Translations under genes and position numbers: made by a program
In this document: in pieces, positions 15,276 to 23,832 of the stretch
How the letters are laid out: each line of letters starts with the position of its first letter
Numbering within the stretch: the first letter of the stretch is position 1
NCBI GenBank assembly: GCA_021785155.1
Contig: JAJYGE010000511.1
Span: forward strand, 1 to 31,666
Reading direction: 5' to 3'
Origin: Planctomycetota bacterium
Lineage (GTDB): Bacteria > Planctomycetota > Phycisphaerae > WQYP01
Length of the DNA: 31,666 nt
Notes under the pieces: generated by a model
Database searches by the model: none
What the model was told of the DNA's origin: nothing
Seen by the model: only the letters and a program-made list of their open reading frames with translations

Positions 15276-16373
15276 ATGGATAAAGCCGCAATGCGAATGC
15301 TGGATGCCAACTTCAACCGCGCCCGCGAAGCCCTGCGGACATTGGAAGATTATTGCCGCTTTGTGCTCAATGACGCCGATCTTTCGGGCAGTTGTAAAAC
15401 CCTTCGCCACGAACTTTGCGTTCACATGACTTCTCTTGGTGTGGATAATGCCATGCTGTACCGCGACACGTCGGGCGATGTGGGTGTCACGATCAAGGCC
15501 AGTGATGAGCTGCGCCGGGAGACTCTGCAAAACGTGGTCGCCGCGGCGGCAAAGCGGCTGACGGAAGCCCTTCGCGTACTGGAGGAACTTTCGAAACTTC
15601 AATCAGCCACGGTGGCATCGCGCATTGAATCTCTGCGTTACCAATCCTACGGCGTTGAACAGGCCATTCTCCGGCAAGCGGGACAGCGGAATAGAGCATC
15701 GCCTGTCGGTTTACATGTTCTGTTGACAGAATCGCTGTGCCGCCGCCCCTGGCGGGAAACACTCGCGGCCATTCTGGAGGGCGGCGCGGATGTGGTGCAA
15801 CTGCGGGAAAAAGATTTACGCGATGGGGAATTATTGAATCGGGCGAGAATCGTAGTGGAGGCCTGCCGGAAACTTGGCCGGTTATCCATTATTAACGACC
15901 GCATCGACATCGCCTTGGCTGCGGGGGCGGGGGGTGTACACCTGGGGCAGGAAGACATGCCTTGTGAACAGGCGCGACGGCTTGCCGGATCGGAATTAAT
16001 CATTGGTGTATCAACCGAAAGTATTCGGCAGGCCCAGGCGGCGGCACGCGACGGAGCGAGCTATATTGGTGCCGGGCCGATGTTCCCCACGACTACCAAG
16101 GAAAAGCCGCGGTTGGCCGGCCCGGCGTACATCAGGGAATTAGTGGCTTCGGAAATTATGTTGCCGGCAGTGGCGATTGGCGGCATATCCCGGGAGAATC
16201 TGCCGGACCTTATTGCGGCAGGAGTAAAAGCCATTGCCGTAAGCTCAGCCGTGATTTCCAGTGATGATCCGGCGATGGTCTGTAAACAGCTACGCAATAT
16301 GCTTGTCTGTGCACAAACGTCGCAAAGTTCAGGCCCCGTTGCCACGCCGAAGCATGGTGCTGCCCATGCCTGA
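15276..16373 (+). CDS. thiE: Thiamine-phosphate synthase with N-terminal ThiD2-like domain
   Basis: 365 residues, much longer than the ~210 of stand-alone ThiE. Residues 1-~140 (MLDANFNRAREALRTLEDY, LKTLRHEL-like CKTLRHELCVH, EALRVLEELSKL) are an all-helical ThiD2-type domain, known in cyanobacterial and planctomycetal fusions and proposed to phosphorylate HMP-P. The C-terminal TIM barrel is ThiE: VQLREKDL, IINDRIDIALAAGAGGVHLGQEDMP and IGAGPMFPTTTKEKP are its phosphate and pyrophosphate sites. It joins HMP-PP and thiazole phosphate to form thiamine phosphate. ATG at 15276, with a TTG at 15258 as alternative. murJ overlaps its end by 8 bases. I saw no TPP riboswitch upstream. Confidence 0.93.
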   Translation: MDKAAMRMLDANFNRAREALRTLEDYCRFVLNDADLSGSCKTLRHELCVHMTSLGVDNAMLYRDTSGDVGVTIKASDELRRETLQNVVAAAAKRLTEALRVLEELSKLQSATVASRIESLRYQSYGVEQAILRQAGQRNRASPVGLHVLLTESLCRRPWRETLAAILEGGADVVQLREKDLRDGELLNRARIVVEACRKLGRLSIINDRIDIALAAGAGGVHLGQEDMPCEQARRLAGSELIIGVSTESIRQAQAAARDGASYIGAGPMFPTTTKEKPRLAGPAYIRELVASEIMLPAVAIGGISRENLPDLIAAGVKAIAVSSAVISSDDPAMVCKQLRNMLVCAQTSQSSGPVATPKHGAAHA

Positions 16374-18075
16374 AAATCGTTGTGATTCCCAACCCGAACC
16401 GCAGTCTGAAGCAATTGCATCTTCGCAGTTGGCCTCGCACAAGGCGACCCTGAACCGGCACGCCAACTTATTTTCCAGCCTCACACTCTTATCGCGCATT
16501 TTCGGATTGCTGCGGGATAAAGCATGCAGTTATTTTCTGGGTGTTGGCACCACCTGGTCCGCCTTTTGGATGGGGTTTCAGTTTCCCAATTTATTTCGCA
16601 GGATTTTTGGCGAAGGTGCGCTGACGGCTGTATTTTTGCCGGTGTACACGCGAATACGCAAAGAACAGGGACAACCAGCGGCAGACCAATTGGCGCGGTC
16701 GGTGATCAGTCTGCTTTTGATCACGCTGACCACTATTACCGTCATCGGCGAAGCCCTTGTGGTGCCCATTGCTTTATCCCATGTCGTGTTGCCGACCAAT
16801 CGTCTGGCGGCGGCCATGATCGCGATCATGCTGCCATTTTCAATTGCGGTATGTATGGTGGCACTGCTCGCGGCCATTGCCACCGCATCCGAGCGGTTTG
16901 CGGCCCAGGCTGTGGCCCCGATTATTACCAATGTGGCCATGACATTGGGTGCCGCGATACCGGTATGGATATGGACGCGGCATGTCGCGTTAACCGAACG
17001 GATTTATTGGGTGGCCGGGGCGGTGCTGATTTCCGGATGTTTGCAGGCGCTTTTACTTGTGGTTGCGGTGCGGCGAACGGGCTTTCGTTTTCGCGGGGCC
17101 TTGGCCTTACGCGGCGCTGGCGTGCGGGAAATTGTTATCAAAATGGCTCCGATGATCCTGGGACTTTCCGCCGTGCAACTTAATACGTTTCTGGATTCTC
17201 AAATAGCCTGGTGGTTTTCACCCGATGGCCATGGTGGCCACAAAACGTTTTCCGTCGCGGGTCTGCTGGTGCATGTACCGATGCTCTCCGGGGCATTGGG
17301 AAAGTTATCCGTGGCGCAGCGAATTTATCTTCTACCGGTGGGGGTGTTTGGTGTGGCTACGGCCACCGTTATTTTTCCCCGGCTCTCTGAAGCGGGAGCT
17401 AATCAGGATGCGGCACGCACCGGAGAATTATTGCGCCTCGGTTTGCGGCGCAGTTTATTTATCAGCCTGCCGACAACCCTGGGGATGATTCTGATTTCTC
17501 AACCCCTGATTACCGCAATTTATTTAGGGGGCCACGTCAACGCGGCGGATGTGGCGCAGGCGGTGTGGACGGCCCGCTGGTTCTGTATAGGGATATGGGC
17601 GTTTGAAATGCAGATGATTCTGGTGCGTGTATTTTACGCCTGGCGTGATGCCATCACTCCTATGAAGGTGGCGGTGAGTATGGTGTTGTTGAACATTACA
17701 CTGAATTTGACGCTGATCTGGTTTATGCAGGAAGGGGGAATTGCCGCCAGCACCAGTATTTCCGCGATGGTGCAGTGCGCGATTTTATTATTTATTCTGC
17801 GGCGGCGAATGCGTCTGGAAAAACTTGGTGACGTGGTCCGCATGGCCGGTAAATCATTATTGGGTGCGGGCATGATGCTGGCGGCAGGATGGGCGTGTTT
17901 TCTGATGATGCGGCACAGCGCCCTGTTAAACTCTCTGCCACGCTGGCTGGAAGCGGTCATCGAACTGCTGGTGCTGGTGCCGACGGCGGCACTGATTTAC
18001 GGCCTGCTGATGCGCTGGCTGCAAGCGCCGGAACTCGCCGACGTGCCGATTCTACGGCGACTGGCAAAGCGATAG
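16366..18075 (+). CDS. murJ: Lipid II flippase MurJ/MviN
   Basis: 569 residues with many membrane helices, as expected for the 14-helix MOP-superfamily MurJ. After a ~35-residue polar N-terminal extension the protein begins the family core SLTLLSRIFGLLRDKACSYFLG, followed by FWMGFQFPNLFRRIFGEGALTAVFLPVY, a highly conserved MurJ stretch, and later NITLNLTLIWFM. It moves lipid II across the inner membrane for peptidoglycan synthesis. The ATG at 16366 overlaps the thiE stop (16371-16373) by 8 bases, so translation is probably coupled. A longer reading from 16261 exists but has no homology. It ends the glycosyltransferase-lpxA-thiE-murJ cluster. Confidence 0.94.
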   Translation: MPENRCDSQPEPQSEAIASSQLASHKATLNRHANLFSSLTLLSRIFGLLRDKACSYFLGVGTTWSAFWMGFQFPNLFRRIFGEGALTAVFLPVYTRIRKEQGQPAADQLARSVISLLLITLTTITVIGEALVVPIALSHVVLPTNRLAAAMIAIMLPFSIAVCMVALLAAIATASERFAAQAVAPIITNVAMTLGAAIPVWIWTRHVALTERIYWVAGAVLISGCLQALLLVVAVRRTGFRFRGALALRGAGVREIVIKMAPMILGLSAVQLNTFLDSQIAWWFSPDGHGGHKTFSVAGLLVHVPMLSGALGKLSVAQRIYLLPVGVFGVATATVIFPRLSEAGANQDAARTGELLRLGLRRSLFISLPTTLGMILISQPLITAIYLGGHVNAADVAQAVWTARWFCIGIWAFEMQMILVRVFYAWRDAITPMKVAVSMVLLNITLNLTLIWFMQEGGIAASTSISAMVQCAILLFILRRRMRLEKLGDVVRMAGKSLLGAGMMLAAGWACFLMMRHSALLNSLPRWLEAVIELLVLVPTAALIYGLLMRWLQAPELADVPILRRLAKR

Positions 18076-18176
18076 GCAGGATGGGACGGCGGGCTTGCCG
18101 CAGTAAATTAGAGCACGAGAACATTGCCGTCATGGAGAAATAATGTTGATGAGATTCCAATGTTTTGGAGAATATT

Positions 18177-18611
18177 TTGGGTGTTCTTACTGATTTTGTC
18201 GTGGCGGGTGGAACCGAGGCCGAGAAGGTCGGTACGGAGCGTGAAGCCTTTCAAGGGCTTGATGCAAAGGGAATTGACCAAGTCAAGATGGCGACGCTTT
18301 ATGCCATTTTGAATAAGACACAATACGATCCGAGCTTCCCCATGCTACGCGAGGAATCATTTGTTTACATCGCATCGGAAGATGGACCATGGGTACAAGT
18401 GGTTCCCGACGAGATGGTGCAGCAGCTTGCGGCACAATCGGATGCCGATCTGGTGACGGTATCCGAGGCTTGGTACAACACTGAGGAATTTTTGCCGAAA
18501 TATTCGCATTGGACGAAGGCCGATGTGCTCGAACTGCTGCGACAACTCCGCGAGATATCCAGTCGCACGGCAGCCGAGAATAAGGTATTGTGCATGTGGA
18601 GATGCCTATAA
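18177..18611 (+). CDS. Hypothetical protein
   Basis: 144 residues, not recognised. The start is probably TTG at 18177, because GGAG (18167-18170) lies six bases before it; an in-frame TTG at 18165 is possible, and an in-frame stop at 18150 bounds the frame. The protein is acidic, mixed alpha/beta and soluble, without signal peptide or membrane helix. Its core (YDPSFPMLREESFVYIASEDGPWVQVVPDEMVQQLA, then LPKYSHWTKADVLELLRQLREI) has ordinary protein composition. The last residues (VLCMWRCL) look unlike the rest and may reflect a frameshifted end. It stands alone between murJ and an insertion-sequence remnant. Confidence 0.6.
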   Translation: MGVLTDFVVAGGTEAEKVGTEREAFQGLDAKGIDQVKMATLYAILNKTQYDPSFPMLREESFVYIASEDGPWVQVVPDEMVQQLAAQSDADLVTVSEAWYNTEEFLPKYSHWTKADVLELLRQLREISSRTAAENKVLCMWRCL

Positions 18612-18684
18612 TGATTCGTTTGTGAAGTGTCGCATCCTAATATAGGTTGTCACATAAGGGAATGGAAATATCAGGAGTAGTGGT

Positions 18685-18990
18685 ATGCAAGTACGTGTTG
18701 TAAAGCGGTATAGTGAGTGCTTCCTGACCCGCATTGAAAAACTCGAACAGAAAGAAGGACAGTTCGCCCGGCTTCTGACGGAACTCCAGCGGAAGAACGA
18801 TGCTCTGGCCATGGACAAGCTGCGTCTGGAATACCGGCTTATGGTGTTCCTGAAACGCCATTACGGCCCGTGGGCCTATAAAATTGGTACCGAAAAAACT
18901 TGCGGCTCAAGTTCGACGTGCTTATTCTGCTGAAAACGTGGTCGGTCAGTTCGGCCGACGTTCCGCCGATATTTCTTGTTTTTAGGGGTA
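18685..18990 (+). pseudogene. Remnant of an IS66-type transposase N-terminus
   Basis: An 82-residue frame starts at ATG 18685 with AGGAG upstream. Residues ~15-65 (RIEKLEQKEGQFARLLTELQRKNDALAMDKLRLEYRLMVFLKRHYGPWAYKI) form a coiled coil ending in a 'L..LLKRLYGPRSEKI' pattern typical of the N-terminal region of IS66-family transposases. A shift to another frame near 18897 continues the similarity (LRLKFDVLILLKTW) in the place where 'QLLLFDELL' would be expected. The zinc-finger and DDE parts are missing. The call rests on remembered pattern, so an unrelated small coiled-coil protein remains possible. Confidence 0.45.
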
Positions 18991-18997
18991 GGACACC

Positions 18998-20560
18998 ATG
19001 ACTGTATCACTTAAAAGTCATTCTTCCACAATACCGGAAAAGTTATTCCAAACCGTCTCCCGCCGAAGATTTTTGCACACCGTTGGCTCTACGGCACTAT
19101 GGGGTATGGCACAAAGTTCGATGGTGCACGCGATGCAAGCCGCGCCATCGAAACCATCTGATGCAGCGGTCAGCTACGATCAGAACTTGCGGCCACAGTT
19201 TCATTTTACCGCCCTTGCCGGGTGGATTAACGATCCCAATGGGCTGGTTTATGTCAAAGGCATATACCATCTGTATTTTCAGTTTCTGCCCCATAACCTG
19301 CAGGGAAGTTCCGGCAACAAATACTGGGGGCATGCCATTAGCCGAGATCTTGTGCGCTGGCACCAATTGCCAGTGGCTATCAGCCCTGACAAATATGGGG
19401 GTATCTGGAGCGGCTCGGCTGCGGTGGATACGCTCAATACGGCTGGTTTTCAGAAGGGCAACAAACCTCCAGTCGTGGCCATGTACACCGCCGCAGGTGG
19501 TTCATCTAAAATGTCTCGGGGAGAGCCTTTTACCCAATGTCTGGCTTACAGCAATGACGGGGGTTTTTCGTTCACCAAGTTTGCGCATAATCCGGTGTTG
19601 AGGCAGATCGTACCAGGTAATCGTGACCCTAAAATTATATGGCACCCGCCCTCGCACCGGTGGGTTATGCCGTTGTTTCTTAATGGCTCCAGGGGTTTTG
19701 CACTTTTCAATTCGCCGGATTTAAAACATTGGACCAAACTTCAGGAGTTGCACTTCCCCCAAAGCCAGGAATGTCCAAACTTTTTCCCGCTACCGCTGCA
19801 TGGCCGGTCGGGTGAGGATCGGTGGATATTTACCGGGGCCGACAGCCAATATCTCATCGGCCAGTTTGATGGCCGACGTTTTACTCCGCAGTCCGGACCG
19901 TTTGCCATGGACACGGGAAATAATTTTTATGCCGCGCAGGTCTACAATAATATCCCCGCCAAGCAGGGCAGAACCATCCAAATCGGCTGGATGCGCGGTG
20001 GCTCGTATCCCGGCATGCCGTTTAATCAGCAGTTAAGCTTTCCCTGCACACTGACCCTGCGCGATACGCCCGACGGTCTGCGCGTCTGCCGAGAACCGGT
20101 ACATGAGATTCAACATCTCTGGCAGCATTCGCATCATTTTGGACCATTGACACTGGACAATCGAAGGCGTCATTTTCATGAGGTGACGGGCAATCAGTTG
20201 GATATTGAGGCGCATATCCATGCGGGTACAGCCAAAATGATGGCGGTGAAAGTTGCGGGACAGATCATTGAAATTCATTTTGCCACGCGGCAAATCAAAG
20301 CCTTGGGTGCCAAAGCATCAATTGTCGGTTTCACACCGACCAGCCCCTTCCGGTTAAGAATACTTGTTGACCGCACATCCATCGAAGTCTTTGCGCCGGA
20401 TCATGCGGTTTCATTGAGCTCCTGCTATTTGCCGCCAACGGGAAAATCTTCATTGGCCTGCTACGCCCAAGGGGGCAAGGCGACCGTCGCATTACTGGCC
20501 GTACGTGAAATTGCCTCAGCTTGGAAAGGGGGATGGCTCTTCGGGCAAGCGAGTGGGTGA
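18998..20560 (+). CDS. Tat-exported glycoside hydrolase family 32 (levanase/invertase/fructanase)
   Basis: 520 residues. The N-terminus carries a twin-arginine signal (SRRRFLHTVGSTALWGMAQ, about residues 21-40), so the folded enzyme should be exported. The five-bladed GH32 catalytic domain shows all three catalytic motifs: WINDPNG with nucleophile Asp79, RDP with Asp210 (transition-state stabiliser) and ECPNFF with acid/base Glu258. A C-terminal beta-sandwich module follows and includes LRILVDRTSIEVFA, a GH32 hallmark. The family cleaves beta-fructosides such as sucrose, levan or inulin; the specific substrate is not readable. ATG at 18998 with AGGGGTAGG upstream. No sugar transporter or fructokinase lies next to it. 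Confidence 0.94.
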   Translation: MTVSLKSHSSTIPEKLFQTVSRRRFLHTVGSTALWGMAQSSMVHAMQAAPSKPSDAAVSYDQNLRPQFHFTALAGWINDPNGLVYVKGIYHLYFQFLPHNLQGSSGNKYWGHAISRDLVRWHQLPVAISPDKYGGIWSGSAAVDTLNTAGFQKGNKPPVVAMYTAAGGSSKMSRGEPFTQCLAYSNDGGFSFTKFAHNPVLRQIVPGNRDPKIIWHPPSHRWVMPLFLNGSRGFALFNSPDLKHWTKLQELHFPQSQECPNFFPLPLHGRSGEDRWIFTGADSQYLIGQFDGRRFTPQSGPFAMDTGNNFYAAQVYNNIPAKQGRTIQIGWMRGGSYPGMPFNQQLSFPCTLTLRDTPDGLRVCREPVHEIQHLWQHSHHFGPLTLDNRRRHFHEVTGNQLDIEAHIHAGTAKMMAVKVAGQIIEIHFATRQIKALGAKASIVGFTPTSPFRLRILVDRTSIEVFAPDHAVSLSSCYLPPTGKSSLACYAQGGKATVALLAVREIASAWKGGWLFGQASG

Positions 20561-20577
20561 ATTATACTTCGGCACAA

Positions 20578-20600
20578 CAAGAATATTTCAAATGTTCTTG
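20578..20600 (+). terminator. Stem-loop after the GH32 gene
   Basis: CAAGAATATT and AATGTTCTTG pair over ten positions (one G:T) around the loop TCA, 17 bases after the GH32 stop. No T-tract follows, so it is either a rho-independent terminator of weak type or an mRNA 3'-end-stabilising hairpin. Confidence 0.4.
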
Positions 20601-20713
20601 CTGTATTGACGCGATACGATTAACCTATTGATGGCGTATGTCGCGCCGGATTGAGGCGCACGGGTCGGCGGTTGGCCCGAAGGCCCGAAAACATAATCAG
20701 GAGGCACGCGCTT

Positions 20714-21370
20714 ATGGCGGAAAAACAGATAATGCGTTCAATGCGTTGGAGTCTGGCTCTGGCGGTTGTTGCGGTAGTGATGGTCGGCGGGATGACGGTG
20801 CGGGCGGCATCAAAAAAGCCCTATCCCGTTCCCAATATGCTGCGCCACGGCTGGCAACTGCAATTTGTTTGGCATAAACCAAAGCAGATTTTCGCCGCGA
20901 CGGGCCATGGCGTTCATCGCAGGTTGCGCAAATACTGGATTTTGCGGTATACCGTAATCAATAATACACACCGCGATATATTTTTTATTCCAACGTTTGT
21001 GCTGGTTACGGATACGGGTAAAGTTCTTAAGCCGGTGGCCGGTCTTTCGCCTCGCATTCTCAAAAGGATCCGTCAAGTGACGGGTGATCCGTTTATCATC
21101 AGTCCCGGACTAATCGTCGGCAGGTTGCTGCAAGGCGCTGACAACGCCAAAGACGGCGTAGCGGTGTTTGCAAAGGTTCCATCCAACGCGCGACGATATA
21201 CGTTTTTCATATCGGGGCTTTCCGGTGATACCGCCGTACAGAAGGATCCCCTGACGAATAAAAATATTGTGCTGCATAAAACCCTGGTGCTGAATTTCTG
21301 GAATCCGGGAGAGGCATCCCGGATTTCTCCGAATCCGCAATTTGCGGGTAAAAAATGGGTGATGCGCTAA
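20714..21370 (+). CDS. Hypothetical exported protein
   Basis: 218 residues, not recognised. Residues ~9-31 (basic RSMRWSL, then ALAVVAVVMVGGMTVRAAS) form a Sec signal peptide, giving a periplasmic or secreted protein of about 190 residues. The mature part is basic and beta-rich, with a segment (LRYTVINNTHRDIFFIPTFVLVTDTGKV) like the Ig-like or DUF4352-type domains that contain 'V.N.t...i' strands; this similarity is weak. ATG at 20714 is chosen because AGGAGG (20699-20704) lies nine bases upstream. The in-frame start at 20651 has no such site. No operon partner is evident. Confidence 0.75.
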   Translation: MAEKQIMRSMRWSLALAVVAVVMVGGMTVRAASKKPYPVPNMLRHGWQLQFVWHKPKQIFAATGHGVHRRLRKYWILRYTVINNTHRDIFFIPTFVLVTDTGKVLKPVAGLSPRILKRIRQVTGDPFIISPGLIVGRLLQGADNAKDGVAVFAKVPSNARRYTFFISGLSGDTAVQKDPLTNKNIVLHKTLVLNFWNPGEASRISPNPQFAGKKWVMR

Positions 21371-21461
21371 AGATGTGTCCGCAGGTTCGATGTGCACGAG
21401 CATTCCGCAATGACAGAATCCTCGCGTGTGGCATTTGGAGCCTGCCTGAAAGCGTGCACGG

Positions 21462-22016
21462 ATGAATACGTCTCTTCAGGGTTGTCTGCTGATTGCCATG
21501 CCGTCACTGCATGATCCGAATTTTTTTCGGGCTGTGGTGCTGTTGTGTCGCCATGATGAAGAAGGAGCCATGGGGGTGGTGGTCAATCGCCCTTCGCATA
21601 CCACAATGCGCGAGGCATGGAAGCAGATCAGCAAAGATTCCTGCCGGTGCGATGATCTGTTATATCATGGCGGTCCGTGCCCCGGACCGGTGATGGTACT
21701 GCACACGCTGCCCAACGAAGCCGATGCCGCGATAGGGCGGGGTATCTATCTGACCATTAATGGCGAAACGATTCAGAAACTCGTGAGCCGCAAGATGAAT
21801 GCCATAAAATACATCGTGGGTAACGCCGGATGGTCGCCGGGGCAACTTGAAGAGGAGTTGGATGCGGCATCGTGGATGGTGGCGGAGGCGTCGCCGGAGG
21901 AAGTATTTCACGCCAAAGTGGATCAATGGCTGAAATTGTCACGATCCGTGTCGTTGCGAACCGCCGGGGAGTTTCTGAAGCCCGGCATTATTCCATCGGA
22001 CCCGTCAAGAAATTAA
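21462..22016 (+). CDS. YqgE/AlgH family protein
   Basis: 184 residues matching the YqgE/AlgH (DUF179) family along its whole length: LQGCLLIAMPSLHDPNFFRAVVLLCRHDEEGAMGVVVNRPS at the start, YHGGPCPGPVMVLHT in the middle, and NAGWSPGQLEEELDAASWMVAEA with the typical GYAGW-QL-E pattern toward the end. The family is widespread in Gram-negative bacteria. Its biochemical role is not settled; it was once linked to alginate regulation in Pseudomonas. Start ATG at 21462 agrees with homology. It is convergent with the phosphofructokinase gene, with an 18-base gap. Confidence 0.93.
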   Translation: MNTSLQGCLLIAMPSLHDPNFFRAVVLLCRHDEEGAMGVVVNRPSHTTMREAWKQISKDSCRCDDLLYHGGPCPGPVMVLHTLPNEADAAIGRGIYLTINGETIQKLVSRKMNAIKYIVGNAGWSPGQLEEELDAASWMVAEASPEEVFHAKVDQWLKLSRSVSLRTAGEFLKPGIIPSDPSRN

Positions 22017-22034
22017 TTGTACAGCGCTGTAGAA

Positions 22035-23270
22035 TTAAAACAGACGACCGGCCATGGGTAATGCCCCGACCAATGGCCTGGCATAGCGGATAAACGCACT
22101 GCTGATGTCACAGCCATTTACCACATAGGTGGTGTCGAGCGGCTTGGTCTGCCGGGCGACATTGCTTAAAGCCGTGGGGAAAAAGTCCGCTTTGTACGGA
22201 TCGTCGCCGAGGCGTCGAATGGCGACCGATCCGCTGGAAAGACCGTCCGGTGACTTGATGGCATATTGCACTGCCAAGCGTCCGCAAAGCCGGGCTTCAT
22301 GGGCATCAGTGGGACTGACAATGCTGGGAAAGCTGCGTTGCAGATAACCGAATGTGTCGGCCCGGACGCGAAGTTTTCCGCCGGTTTTCTGTTGCAGTGG
22401 AACGCCTAATTTGGATTTGACCATTTCTGAGAGATAATCACCTAAAGCGCCGGTACCTGAAAGCTGCTTATTGCCATGGGCATCGACTTCTCCGCCTTGG
22501 ATGGCTTTTTCAGTTACCAGGCTGTTTTTGTCGCCAACTTTGTACCGGATACCTTCGCTGACCGCGATAACACATCGGCCAAGGCGGGTATAAATCCGAT
22601 CAACATTTCCGAGGAATTCATCATCTGAAAAATTGACTTCCGGAACATAAATAAGATGTGGGCCGTCATTTTCTTCCTGCCGGGCCAGTGCTGAAGATGC
22701 CGTCAGCCAGCCAGCATCGCGCCCCATGATAACATCAATTTTAACTCCCTTCAGCGAGCGGTTATCGAGGTCGTCCCCCATAAGCGCCAGGGCCACGAAG
22801 CGGGCCGCGGAGCCGAAGCCGGGGCAGTGATCCGTGGTGCGCAAATCGTTATCAATGGTTTTCGGGACATGATAAACGCGCAGTGGATAGGATTCTTTAA
22901 CTGCCATTTCACTGACAATACGGGCGGTGTCGGCGGAATCATTGCCGCCAATGTAAAAGAAGTAGCCAACGTTGTTTTTCTTGAAAGATTCCAGCAGTTT
23001 AAGGCAATAGGCTTCATCGGGTTTGTCGCGGGTAGAACCTAAGGCGCTGGAAGGGGTCTGGGCCACGCGCTCAAGCAAATCCGCGGCGACATTGTTGAGT
23101 TCAATAAAATCGTTATTTACAATACCGCGTACCCCGTGTTTGGCGCCAAGGATGCGGTTAATCTCAGTATGGTGATGCAGTTCTTCAATGACGCCGACCA
23201 GAGACTGGTTGATGACCGCCGTGGGTCCGCCGGATTGTCCGATGACCGCATTGCTTTTTCCGCTGGACAT
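22035..23270 (-). CDS. Phosphofructokinase, probably pyrophosphate-dependent
   Basis: 411 residues. The N-terminus NAVIGQSGGPTAVINQSLVGVI is the phosphofructokinase P-site. IGGNDSADTA occupies the position of GGDG in ATP enzymes, and PKTIDNDL carries a Lys where ATP enzymes have Gly; Asp plus Lys at these two places is the usual sign of PPi use. GRDAGWLTASSALAR and the later glutamate-bearing PEVNF are further family motifs for sugar phosphate binding. It should phosphorylate fructose 6-phosphate reversibly in glycolysis. ATG at 23270 with AAGG seven bases upstream is preferred over ATG 23288 or 23285. It is divergent from the DUF167 gene across 51 bases. Confidence 0.9.
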   Translation of the reverse strand: MSSGKSNAVIGQSGGPTAVINQSLVGVIEELHHHTEINRILGAKHGVRGIVNNDFIELNNVAADLLERVAQTPSSALGSTRDKPDEAYCLKLLESFKKNNVGYFFYIGGNDSADTARIVSEMAVKESYPLRVYHVPKTIDNDLRTTDHCPGFGSAARFVALALMGDDLDNRSLKGVKIDVIMGRDAGWLTASSALARQEENDGPHLIYVPEVNFSDDEFLGNVDRIYTRLGRCVIAVSEGIRYKVGDKNSLVTEKAIQGGEVDAHGNKQLSGTGALGDYLSEMVKSKLGVPLQQKTGGKLRVRADTFGYLQRSFPSIVSPTDAHEARLCGRLAVQYAIKSPDGLSSGSVAIRRLGDDPYKADFFPTALSNVARQTKPLDTTYVVNGCDISSAFIRYARPLVGALPMAGRLF

Positions 23271-23321
23271 GGTTACACCTTTCATCATGAATTATCCAAC
23301 CATCAAAGAGGAGAAGTATAG

Positions 23322-23696
23322 GTGAAAGATTTAAAGCCGACAATTCCATCAACTTCCCGAGGTGCCCGCCCCGTCGCGGAAACGGTTTGTCCGGCGGTTG
23401 CCGTTGGTTGCCGTTGGGAGGGAGCGGATATGATTCTTTCCGTAAAAGTTCATCCGCGTGGTGGAACATTTAAGTTGGGACGGTCGGTGGGGAACTGGCT
23501 TCAAGTGAAGGTGGCGTCCTCACCGGAGGATGGCAAAGCCACGGATGAGTTGCTGGCCGGGATGGCCCGAATATTTGGTGTCCGACCGGGTGCCGTCACC
23601 TTGATACAGGGGGCCTTTACACCGCGAAAAATAATTCGGATTTGCCGACCGCAAAAGCTGCCCCCGGAAATTGTCTGCCCCCAACGCTCTGGTTAG
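23322..23696 (+). CDS. DUF167 / YggU family protein
   Basis: 124 residues. The C-terminal ~85 residues are a complete DUF167/YggU domain: LSVKVHPRGGTFKLG, WLQVKVASSPEDGKATDELLAGMARIFGV, then VTLIQGAFTPRKIIRI, matching the usual 'v.v.P.a....i......l.v.l.a.P..GkAN..li..la..l.v....v.i..G..sr.K.i.i'. The Asn common after GKA is Thr here. The first ~37 residues are an unconserved extension, so an internal start (for example the ATG of MILSVKV) cannot be excluded, but GAGGAG sits eight bases before the GTG at 23322. Function of the family is unknown. Confidence 0.82.
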   Translation: MKDLKPTIPSTSRGARPVAETVCPAVAVGCRWEGADMILSVKVHPRGGTFKLGRSVGNWLQVKVASSPEDGKATDELLAGMARIFGVRPGAVTLIQGAFTPRKIIRICRPQKLPPEIVCPQRSG

Positions 23697-23832
23697 GTGA
23701 AAGTCTTATACTGAAATAGGGATTATTCCGATCGTCGGAACCTCGCATTCTCCGATTGTTTGCGGTTCAGAATTAAGCGACACTCGATAGTGGGCCGAGA
23801 GTCGGAAGTGACCGCCCGATTGGAGAATCATA

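Noticed and set aside
18124..18312. A 62-codon frame starting upstream of the hypothetical gene at 18177
   Set aside because: Its Arg/Trp-rich translation is a shadow of the better frame, which has GGAG before its start and normal composition.
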